This document shows positions 62,101 through 64,000 of a stretch of DNA of 64,000 nucleotides, piece after piece (positions within the stretch are counted from its first letter, which is position 1; every line of letters starts with the position of its first letter). The stretch lies in the NCBI GenBank assembly GCA_002633005.1, contig NMRA01000299.1, positions 331,754 to 395,753 of the forward strand, read 5' to 3'. The notes under the pieces were generated by a model that saw nothing but the letters and a program-made list of their open reading frames with translations, searched no databases and had not been told where the DNA came from. The DNA is from Phoronis australis (taxonomy: Eukaryota > Phoronida > Phoronidae). Position numbers and translations under genes: made by a program.

Positions 62101-62979
62101 CGTGGTCTGAATGGTCAAAAAGCATAAAAATGTTTAATCAATCACGAAATCGGGATCAACTATTCAGTTGCCATGCACTGTCGACTCGCTGCCTGTTTAT
62201 GTTGCCGATATGTGGAGTTGGCATGTAGGCCTATGTACTCTGGCCTTTCAATGGCTAAATACAATAACAAACTTTTTGTTAACAAACTCTACATTCGAGA
62301 AAATTGCCACTAAGCTACACTGCAAAATAAACACAAGTTTTTGTCCACACCCGCGTTTTTACTGGTCGACTTTGCAGAAGAAGTCCTCCTATTCCAGTGT
62401 TGACAGTGAACAGCCATCGTTGCGGTTTTTGTTTTGACTGCGAGACACAGCTTTTGTTAGCAAATGAAACCATCTATTGTCTGACATTTGGCCACACAAG
62501 TTTGGGTTAAAATTAGTCAAACCTGTAACATTATATGTTTCCGATCTCTAAGTCATCGCTTTCTTCAAAAAGTGCCTGATATGCGCGCCGTGGAAAAAAA
62601 AAAAACGTTAAAAATGGTTTCCAGTGGCGTAAATGGACTGGCGTCGGCAAGTGCCGCAGTAACGTCGTTGGTGTACGGTGACGTCTATGAAACCAATAGA
62701 ATGATAGGAGAATCATATTGTCAAGGTATTCAGGATTGAAGCAAATGACATTCAACTTGTGGCACAACCTGATGTTCCAGAATGATTCATTCTACTCAGT
62801 GAGTCAGGGTAGGAATGAACAAATTATGAAGCTAGTCTTAATGGCATTAATCACAAGCCCTGTAGTATGGTTTCTCCCTTTCAGCCCACCTTGTGGTCCA
62901 TAATATTTAAACATCAGTTAGAACTTGGACACAATGATGAGGCGTATGCTGCTATGATTGCCAATCCAGACCCAACACG
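14108..62979 (+). CDS. NUP160: nucleoporin NUP160, 20 exons, 3' end beyond the window
   Basis: NUP160 is a scaffold subunit of the Y (Nup107-160) complex of the nuclear pore, also found at kinetochores. Twenty exons join in one frame to about 987 residues (human is about 1,436). Residues 1-490 or so correspond to the N-terminal beta-propeller; hallmarks are an AGGFGYSGSGRL stretch, LELVEESLD, TVHRLIFPHPSR, a GEALFA block, ELKQSSVMQRL, DHKLRVWS and DPREAY. The rest is the alpha-helical stack, with RDLLILQ, LELTDSG-like and FKHQLELGHN stretches. Nineteen complete introns lie in the window: 17 ordinary GT-AG, one GC-AG (intron 8) and one with U12-type signals (intron 16). An in-frame ATG also lies at 14102 directly after a stop; 14108 has the better start context (A at -3, G at +4). 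The C-terminus is missing only because the window ends. Confidence 0.97.
14335..15274. mobile_element. long-TIR MITE family, complete copy, in NUP160 intron 1
   Basis: Arms of about 250 bp (14336-14600 and 15005-15273) are inverted copies starting ATGACCATCGCCTCTG and ending CAGAGGCGATTGTCAT. Within each arm a smaller palindrome (CGCCTCTGTTGGCC...ACCAGAGGCG) sits at the tip. A direct repeat GGGGTCCT lies on both sides (about 14327-14334 and 15276-15283) and may be an 8-bp duplication. No transposase is present; ORFs at 14139-14525 and 14820-15266 are arm sequence. Confidence 0.75.
15280..15830. mobile_element. inverted-repeat element with 160-bp arms
   Basis: Left arm 15280-15440 and right arm about 15668-15830 are inverted copies (GTCCTCAGCTTCTGATCGTC at the tips, TTTACACAAAACAG inside). 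The centre, 15478-15660, is the dispersed repeat also found at 13276-13475. It abuts the preceding MITE directly. Confidence 0.7.
15975..16395 (-). pseudogene. Penelope-like element remnant (RT/GIY-YIG linker region)
   Basis: Two adjacent minus-strand frames together resemble the part of Penelope-like polyproteins between the reverse transcriptase and the GIY-YIG endonuclease. The pieces are IPYICGLSENLCRTFKQH, then YFKPINNVHGQLVKPKD in the next frame, then a short HTYIGETKRAL piece. At least two frameshifts and a stop make it a dead copy. This is a family judgement from motif spacing, not from a search. Confidence 0.55.
16645..16750 (+). CDS. NUP160: NUP160 exon 2
   Basis: Residues 29-63 plus two bases. 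It contains AGGFGYSGSGRLQSAVRNRF, matching the human AGGFYYVESGKL...RNRFIHW stretch at the start of the propeller. Donor gtaagc. Confidence 0.95.
16751..17122 (+). other. NUP160 intron 2, left part
   Basis: No gene or repeat recognised before the motif cluster starting at 17123. Confidence 0.6.
17123..18677 (+). repeat. cluster of 11 copies of a 16-bp motif GGGGTACGTACACTAC
   Basis: Copies or close variants start at 17123, 17481, 17821, 17837, 18008, 18168, 18186, 18352, 18490, 18511 and 18662, all in the same orientation. Three pairs lie 16-21 bp apart. Part of the cluster comes from a tandem duplication of about 350 bp (about 17837-18185 and 18186-18510), whose spacers are clearly diverged while the motif stays nearly unchanged. 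The motif core GTACGTAC is itself palindromic. I noticed no other copy in this 64-kb window. Confidence 0.85.
18899..19976 (+). repeat. CTCF-motif-rich modular repeat, copy ii
   Basis: Begins TGCGCCCACATA with a small hairpin (CCACATATTTATATGTGG), then a CCGTC/GGCGTC-rich run. It ends GTGGGCGCATTTCAACGCTC followed by a short TTGCTCTTGT. Modules carry CTAGTGG cores at about 19108, 19252, 19414, 19558 and 19582, plus a degenerate one near 19872. The complement of the first, CCACTAGAGGGCAC, fits the CTCF core consensus at every position. Confidence 0.8.
20362..20569 (+). CDS. NUP160: NUP160 exon 3
   Basis: Residues 64-133, including TLELVEESLD, the SILPGLSIHE region and TVHRLIFPHPSRL. It ends in phase 0 at a gtacgt donor. 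Confidence 0.97.
20570..22780 (+). other. NUP160 intron 3
   Basis: 2.2 kb with scattered short frames (for example minus-strand frames at 21268-21465 and 21513-21710) that I do not recognise. No clear repeat boundary. Confidence 0.6.
22781..23058 (+). CDS. NUP160: NUP160 exon 4
   Basis: Residues 134-225 plus two bases, with the strongly conserved GEALFA and ELKQSSVMQRLWTG blocks of the propeller. Acceptor tttttcatag, donor gtaaga. Confidence 0.97.
23059..23989 (+). other. NUP160 intron 4
   Basis: 931-bp AT-rich intron; nothing recognised. Confidence 0.7.
23990..24104 (+). CDS. NUP160: NUP160 exon 5
   Basis: Residues 226-264, ending in FAVCRDHKLRVWSCK. The human counterpart is FALCQDHKLRMWSYK. 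Donor gtgatt. Confidence 0.96.
25111..27134. mobile_element. TIR element (GGGCTCTGTTTCATG ends) with a nested TTAA-type element
   Basis: Outer inverted ends of about 27 bp: GGTCTGTTTCATGGAAAG at 25114 and its complement at about 27105-27134. A third, lone end of the same type lies at 24651. Just inside the left end, after TTAA at 25136-25139, begins sequence homologous to the element at 51352-53002 in opposite orientation. It starts AGGTTAATGCCACCC and can be followed, with divergence, to about 26680. The right end of the nested element was not found. Confidence 0.6.
27297..27539 (+). CDS. NUP160: NUP160 exon 6
   Basis: Residues 265-345, 81 codons in phase 0 on both sides. It follows WSCK directly, with RLECLISWDLLNYIP in place of human EQMCLMVADMLEYVP. 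Confidence 0.95.
27580..28130 (+). repeat. degenerate quasi-tandem modules, NUP160 intron 6
   Basis: Four loosely similar blocks, about 105-180 bp apart, each contain a TTTCAATRAAACTTGAYACA-like core (about 27652, 27755, 27937 and 28072). The layout resembles the CTCF-motif repeat family, but no CTAGTGG core is present. Confidence 0.4.
28674..28931 (+). CDS. NUP160: NUP160 exon 7
   Basis: Residues 346-431 with TLVDFCLTPAHLWTLWSG and DPREAYTLRIFHPGQFSLQA, matching human LIDFALTSTDIWALW and DPREMYLQSLFTPGQFTNEA. Confidence 0.97.
28932..30068 (+). other. NUP160 intron 7
   Basis: 1.1 kb, AT-rich; nothing recognised. Confidence 0.65.
30069..30152 (+). CDS. NUP160: NUP160 exon 8 (GC donor)
   Basis: Residues 432-459, ending ESLKEQVTTAVENE (human ELKKEVTLAVENE). 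The donor is GAG|gcaagt, a non-canonical GC donor with otherwise perfect pairing to U1. No nearby GT restores the frame. Confidence 0.93.
30214..30658 (+). mobile_element. solo LTR, 445 bp, in NUP160 intron 8
   Basis: Begins TGTTA and ends TAACA, and is flanked by a perfect 5-bp direct repeat GTTGC (30209-30213 and 30659-30663). These are the marks of an LTR-retrotransposon LTR left by recombination. A related sequence lies inverted at 40062-40513. A CTCF-like core, CCGCTAGGGGGCAG (30235-30248), sits near its start. The family (Gypsy, BEL or Copia) cannot be told from the LTR alone. Confidence 0.75.
31324..31428 (+). CDS. NUP160: NUP160 exon 9
   Basis: Residues 460-494: ASEYEVSEDEYYQLQ, then WSKFYSCCVQYQE, close to human WCKFYACCLQYQE at the propeller-to-helical transition. 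The donor gttggt is weak. Confidence 0.96.
31429..32015 (+). other. NUP160 intron 9
   Basis: 587 bp; nothing recognised. Confidence 0.7.
32016..32184 (+). CDS. NUP160: NUP160 exon 10
   Basis: Residues 495-550 plus one base: TGMVCVVKKTTLSYIRP... aligns with human TNMVCLLKKGYLSFLIP. Donor gtaagg. Confidence 0.95.
33926..35640 (+). mobile_element. insertion within copy iii, with three palindromic 5' subrepeats
   Basis: Starts with three tandem units (33926, 33988, 34043), each holding a near-palindrome ACTCTGCGCGTGCAAGCGCA followed by GAGTACTG and TTCCTGGGTTTTCT. A (TTATTC)n run follows at 34098-34127. A single ACGCACGCGCAGAGT lies near the right end (about 35616). The middle contains the nested CAGGG element at 34649-35148. 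No protein was recognised and the exact ends are uncertain. Confidence 0.5.
34649..35148 (-). mobile_element. CAGGG-ended non-autonomous DNA transposon, copy 2, 6-bp TSD
   Basis: Inverted copy of the element at 3305-3810, same length within 6 bp. It is flanked by AAACCT on both sides (34643-34648 and 35149-35154). It is a third-level nest: this element inside the 33926 insertion inside repeat copy iii. Confidence 0.85.
36080..36425 (+). pseudogene. fragment resembling a HIRAN-like transposon-associated ORF
   Basis: The plus frame reads D-K-Y-T-V-S-V-L-K...V-V-H-V-P-R-K-I-S, then GLEIPHKMILSGLPDLIHKL. This layout (DxYAVxV...GHVPRxIS...GLEVPCxYxFxG) recurs in uncharacterised proteins of invertebrate repeat ORFs and looks HIRAN-like. 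There is no start or neighbouring exon, so it is treated as a relic. The assignment is from memory of the motif only. Confidence 0.35.
36711..36873 (+). CDS. NUP160: NUP160 exon 11
   Basis: Residues 551-604 plus two bases, helical region (LWSQVITLVHCTKLVKRL; human DVICLIKCLRLIEE). The acceptor is attgtttcag and the donor gtacgt. Confidence 0.93.
36874..37897 (+). other. NUP160 intron 11
   Basis: 1.0 kb; nothing recognised. Confidence 0.7.
37898..38040 (+). CDS. NUP160: NUP160 exon 12
   Basis: Residues 605-652 plus one base, a helical region of moderate conservation. Phases on both sides agree with exons 11 and 13. Confidence 0.92.
38100..38938 (+). pseudogene. RLE-type non-LTR retrotransposon, C-terminal fragment (first assembled copy)
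   Basis: Degenerate 3' part of an RT ORF with internal stops. It has a CCHC finger CNLC...HHILNNC followed by RYTWRHDQVL, then the start of an endonuclease region that is cut at an N (38939). Bases 38223-38938 repeat at 38940-39655 with about five substitutions and no indel. Confidence 0.7.
38939..38939. other. single ambiguous base at a sequence join
   Basis: The only N noticed in the window. It sits exactly between two 716-bp near-identical copies, at the point where the first copy stops. Confidence 0.95.
38940..39818 (+). pseudogene. RLE-type non-LTR retrotransposon, C-terminal fragment with endonuclease motif
   Basis: Second assembled copy, running on past the duplicated part. The open frame 39492-39818 carries the restriction-like endonuclease signature: R-P-D (about 39480) then, after 14 residues, E in VLIELAIPAEDN, followed by KRMKYTNLVEEC and FPVEVGSRGFI. 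Together with the upstream CCHC finger this is the C-terminal layout of the R2/NeSL/CRE-like non-LTR group, whose RLE domain cuts target DNA. The frame ends at a stop (39816-39818). Upstream stops show the copy is dead. Confidence 0.7.
40062..40513 (-). mobile_element. diverged LTR related to the solo LTR at 30214, inverted
   Basis: About 430 bp alignable to 30214-30658 in opposite orientation. Shared blocks are TGATAACAAGTTACG, GCGGCATCTTCAGTCTTCAT, AAATAATACAGTCAAGTTCC and CTGCCCCCTAGCGG. No duplication flanking it was found. Confidence 0.65.
40708..40899 (+). other. short frame with a CX2C-X17-CX2C zinc-ribbon-like motif
   Basis: Within NUP160 intron 12, a plus frame reads LKVIDTSDKPSEATPTFI, then CHKC - 17 residues - CSQC, then a Gly-rich tail and TAA. 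The four spaced cysteines and absence of stops suggest a former or real exon of a small zinc-binding protein. I do not recognise it, and it could be chance. Confidence 0.3.
41587..41747 (+). CDS. NUP160: NUP160 exon 13
   Basis: Residues 653-706 with SRFFFTRDLLILQVLLTQMG, matching human STRFLICRDLLILQQLLMRLG. Donor gtaagt. Confidence 0.97.
41748..42193 (+). other. NUP160 intron 13
   Basis: 446 bp; nothing recognised. Confidence 0.7.
42194..42327 (+). CDS. NUP160: NUP160 exon 14
   Basis: Residues 707-750 plus two bases: TKPLVLSYFLLKWTCQ (human TAPLLLSYYLIKWGSE). Donor gtaagt. Confidence 0.95.
42464..44560 (+). repeat. CTCF-motif-rich modular repeat, copy iv (old, diverged), spanning NUP160 exon 15
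   Basis: Starts ATGCGTCCACATAACGTATG (hairpin-type 5' end). Eroded modules have CCCCTAGTG-like cores at about 42636, 43017, 43148, 43859, 44143 and 44298. Exon 15 (43574-43647) lies inside the span, so this is either two insertions in introns 14 and 15 or misjudged limits. It is the most degraded of the five copies. Confidence 0.5.
43574..43647 (+). CDS. NUP160: NUP160 exon 15
   Basis: Residues 751-775: VESNMRQMDALDITDSGPS (human LESNLQHLSVLELTDSGAL). The acceptor tgttttaag is short and weak, but the phase is fixed by both neighbours. Confidence 0.94.
44561..45667 (+). other. NUP160 intron 15, right part
   Basis: 1.1 kb; a frame at 44617-44820 contains repeated GTCGCCAAA-type words but no recognisable protein. 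Otherwise nothing seen. Confidence 0.55.
45668..45824 (+). CDS. NUP160: NUP160 exon 16 (U12-type donor)
   Basis: Residues 776-827 plus two bases, ending ALKPALVVLGQLL. The donor reads GTATCCTTGA, the minor-spliceosome consensus. Read-through would hit a stop three codons later. Confidence 0.93.
45825..45833 (+). promoter_or_regulatory. U12-type 5' splice site of NUP160 intron 16
   Basis: GTATCCTTG matches the minor-intron donor consensus RTATCCTTT at eight of nine positions. Confidence 0.85.
46484..46990 (-). mobile_element. probable 3' end of a minus-strand retroposon
   Basis: A (TTTA)n run at 46484-46509 is followed by a GGCCTCTTCAGTGACAGCAC block. On the minus strand this reads as a short 3' UTR ending in (TAAA)n, the form of CR1/jockey-like LINE tails. 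No coding part is recognised; the limits on the right are a guess. Confidence 0.4.
48427..48560. mobile_element. small MITE-like inverted repeat
   Basis: TTGCATAAAA at 48437 and TTTTATGCAA near 48542-48551 bound about 120 bp that also contains two GACGTC-type blocks. No target duplication was assigned. Confidence 0.4.
49541..49772 (+). repeat. minisatellite, about 46-bp unit, six copies
   Basis: Units contain ATATAAACATGGAATGT followed by a variable CTTACTAGGTGCATRCAC. Cores begin near 49541, 49583, 49629, 49679, 49717 and 49762. It lies about 140 bp before the 3' end of the U12-type intron. Confidence 0.75.
49896..49904 (+). promoter_or_regulatory. U12-type branch site of NUP160 intron 16
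   Basis: GGCCTTAAC matches the TTCCTTAAC branch consensus at seven of nine positions. The branch A (49903) lies 12 nt before the exon, within the short distance typical of U12 introns. Confidence 0.8.
49915..50070 (+). CDS. NUP160: NUP160 exon 17
   Basis: Residues 828-879 plus two bases: WPVSVNFLFPEFLMSKCQYLPLQ in place of human WPSNPGCLFLECLMGNCQYVQLQ. A second cag 32 bp downstream (49946) would break the frame, so the acceptor at 49913-49914 is preferred. Confidence 0.93.
50845..54150 (+). repeat. CTCF-motif-rich modular repeat, copy v, interrupted at 51352-53002
   Basis: Starts with the CCGTC/GGCGTC run (about 50875-50905) and ends GTGGGTGCATTTCAACGCTC. Module cores lie at about 51016, 51157 and 51277 on the left, and 53048, 53197, 53357, 53501, 53648, 53798, 53940 and 54055 on the right, again in A-B-C order. 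It is split by a TTAA-flanked insertion. Confidence 0.85.
51352..53002 (-). mobile_element. 1651-bp TTAA-flanked DNA transposon (Kolobok or piggyBac type), non-autonomous
   Basis: Inverted ends AGGAGTATGCCACCC and GGGTGGCATTCTCCT are flanked by TTAA on both sides (51348-51351 and 53003-53006). Removing the element restores the host repeat (compare GTTGACAACGG in sister copies). A relative in the other orientation begins at 25140. TTAA duplication is known for piggyBac and Kolobok; the purine-starting ends favour Kolobok. No transposase was recognised. Confidence 0.8.
54248..54380 (+). CDS. NUP160: NUP160 exon 18
   Basis: Residues 880-924: EPDKALNCFLSAVHGVRNEEFL (human GQKALECFCQAASEVGKEEFL). 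Donor gtttgt. Confidence 0.95.
54526..55067 (-). mobile_element. Penelope-like element insertion with 13-bp TSD and inverted end
   Basis: Flanked by ACATTTTGTATTG on both sides (54513-54525 and 55068-55080). Perfect 36-bp inverted repeats (54551-54586 and 55034-55069) frame it. On the minus strand it has ATGAAACAAGTATGTTTCGA, a self-complementary stretch reminiscent of Penelope-like 3' regions. Partial copies with inverted ends and variable duplications are usual for this group. The class is an inference. Confidence 0.5.
54966..55031. repeat. perfect 32-bp hairpin with 2-nt loop
   Basis: The arm starting GCGAATTGACGTGTTTTCCA (54966-54997) is followed by GG and then its exact complement (55000-55031), with no mismatch. 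It lies inside the Penelope-like insertion. Confidence 0.95.
55375..58153 (+). mobile_element. 2.78-kb CAGGG-ended DNA transposon, degenerate
   Basis: Ends CAGGGTGTCAAGT and ACTTGACGCCCTG are inverted. Both subterminal regions carry repeated TTCCTATTTTTTCCTATT blocks (55401-55475 and 58062-58122). The flanks TGTTTG (55369-55374) and TGTTCG (58154-58159) look like a 6-bp duplication with one change. Inside, interrupted frames (for example about 56278-56478, and 57580-57900 with E/K-rich helices) may be transposase remains, but I cannot assign them. CAGGG ends are hAT-like. Confidence 0.65.
58373..58468 (+). CDS. NUP160: NUP160 exon 19
   Basis: Residues 925-956: VIRLFGDFQLPLQVISLATTAI (human VLRLLDVIGLPELVIQLATSAI). 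Both splice sites are canonical. Confidence 0.95.
58543..59138 (-). pseudogene. hAT-type transposon end and zinc-finger (TTF/BED-like) fragment
   Basis: CAGGGCTCGACATTAAC at 58543 is a typical hAT-like terminus. The minus-strand frame 59138-58761 has W...G......MCCVPCEKY...SLKSHKQSTAH, which resembles the C-x2-C...H-x5-H TTF/BED-like finger before hAT transposases. The rest of a transposase and the other end were not found, so it is a fragment. Confidence 0.45.
60032..60430 (-). other. unrecognised 132-residue open frame in NUP160 intron 19
   Basis: Open minus-strand frame starting ATG, with EFISFAVEEPTKQYV and a Cys-containing C-terminus (VHVECGQKLIF). The local GC content is higher than in the rest of the intron. 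No family is recognised. It could be transposon-derived, as the hAT-like fragment lies about 0.9 kb away. Confidence 0.25.
61590..61909 (+). other. unrecognised 100-residue-class open frame with hydrophobic N-terminus
   Basis: From the first ATG the frame reads MVWGSWAEAK followed by a hydrophobic run TITIFLTVILHSVAQ, then a Cys-containing region. The layout is that of a small secreted or anchored peptide. Nothing else supports a gene, and chance is possible. Confidence 0.2.
62885..62979 (+). CDS. NUP160: NUP160 exon 20 (last in window)
   Basis: Residues 957-987 plus two bases: TLWSIIFKHQLELGHNDEAYAAM (human RTCIFKHHLDLGHNSQAYEAL). Donor gtaagc; the next exon is beyond 64000. Confidence 0.95.
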
Positions 62980-64000
62980 GTAAGCAAAAGCATTTTTTAA
63001 AATTGATGTTTTCAGGAGATCCTGATATTAAATGGCATGCTTATTTGCTTTTAGGCACGCATACTCATAAATAGGGTGTTTCTTAAGGTAGGCTTATAGC
63101 ACTTCCAGCACTGTCAGTTGCATTGTCTCATTTAATAGTTAACAAATAGCTTTTATATAGGTCAGAAACTTTGTCTTACAGTCGGTCTTTGCCATTATTG
63201 AATGAAGTTCTTGTAAACAAGTAATTGTTAATGCATCACAGTTTCACAGATTTACAAATTTGGTCATAATCTCAGGGACCTTGTACTTTGTGAAACTGGG
63301 ATGATTAAATTATTCATATAAATAATTATGTAATATATGTGGATTGTAATAGTCTAGACGCATTTCTGGAAAATGTGCATGTTAGAGGCATTTTTTAGTA
63401 AAAGTGGAGATCCTATCTTTTTAGCATAATTATGGTATGCTGATTTCGATTATGCCTGTTCCCAAGCTGGATTTTGAGTTTTTGACCATCTAATTTGCAT
63501 AAACAAAATGGCCGCCAAACCAACAGGATAAGAAACATTCGTAAGACCAGGAGTACAATATGTGACGAATAATTAGGAAATTTTTGCTTCAAAAACATAA
63601 TGTAAGTGTGTTTAGATCACTTAAATTTAAGAGCATATTAATGAACGTCATTAAATTCCCCAATTATGCTAATTAGCTTCCGCCATTACCAAAAAATTCA
63701 AATTTCAGTGTAATTTTATCAATTTGCAGGCAAACATGACAACTAAGGTGTCTATACCTATGTTTTGAAGGTCTAGAAAAATCATTATGATACATGTGAA
63801 GCTTTATATTTCATCTTCACTAAGTTACAAATGTTCATTAATAAAGTCTGAAAATTAAATTAGAAATCATAATTATCCATGCTTTTTTGCGAGCATCTCA
63901 CTATTTAGATAAGACATAAAAGTATTGTAAACATAACAACATGACTTTTAAATACTGTTGTAAAGAGATGCATGGCCATATCGTCCCATTTTGGACAGGA
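62980..64000 (+). other. NUP160 intron 20, left part
   Basis: AT-rich; no exon, repeat or RNA recognised before the window ends. Confidence 0.7.

Noticed and set aside
1-64000. tRNA, rRNA and snRNA genes
   Set aside because: No A/B-box pairs with a foldable cloverleaf and no conserved rRNA or snRNA words were found by eye on either strand; a covariance-model scan would be needed to be sure.

Overview
This window is nuclear DNA of an animal, read from spliced genes, large AT-rich introns and a heavy load of eukaryotic transposable elements. Both protein-coding genes align by eye, exon by exon, with what I recall of the human proteins. The element mix (an RLE-type non-LTR retrotransposon, Penelope-like remnants, CAGGG-ended DNA transposons, foldback and MITE-like elements) fits a marine invertebrate, possibly an invertebrate deuterostome such as a hemichordate, amphioxus or echinoderm. 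The species cannot be settled from the sequence alone.

Two genes are arranged head to head. On the minus strand, SNRPC (U1 snRNP protein C) is complete: six coding exons from 13848 down to the stop at 454-456, 158 residues, with the whole U1-type zinc finger intact. On the plus strand, NUP160 (Y-complex nucleoporin) starts at 14108. It has 20 coding exons up to 62979, about 987 residues with every splice phase consistent, and it runs off the right edge with roughly the last 400 residues missing. Only 259 bp separate the two start codons, so a shared bidirectional promoter is likely. One NUP160 intron (45825-49914) carries U12-type (minor spliceosome) signals and another (30153-31323) is GC-AG.

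Everything else is intronic and largely repeat-derived. (1) SNRPC introns hold an inverted copy of a CTCF-motif-rich repeat (953-2310), a 506-bp CAGGG-ended element (3305-3810), a 5'-truncated LINE (7638-8153), a foldback-like palindrome (8818-10385), a TAA-flanked Harbinger-like MITE (10569-11404) and members of a long-TIR MITE family. (2) NUP160 introns 1-2 hold more of that MITE family, a Penelope-like remnant and a cluster of eleven copies of a 16-bp motif containing TACGTA (17123-18677). (3) A mobile repeat built of about 150-bp modules in an A-B-C higher-order pattern, each carrying a CTCF-core-like sequence, occurs five times (953, 18899, 32470, 42464 and 50845). Two copies contain later insertions, one of them a 1651-bp TTAA-flanked element. 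(4) Also present are a solo LTR (30214-30658) with an inverted relative (40062-40513), an RLE endonuclease-domain retrotransposon fragment duplicated around a single N at 38939 (probable assembly artefact), a 2.78-kb CAGGG-ended transposon (55375-58153) and a Penelope-like insertion with a perfect 32-bp hairpin (54526-55067).

No tRNA, rRNA or CRISPR locus was recognised. The two genes act in different machines: U1-C in 5' splice-site recognition by the major spliceosome, and NUP160 in the nuclear pore scaffold. Their pairing looks like promoter sharing between housekeeping genes rather than a shared pathway.
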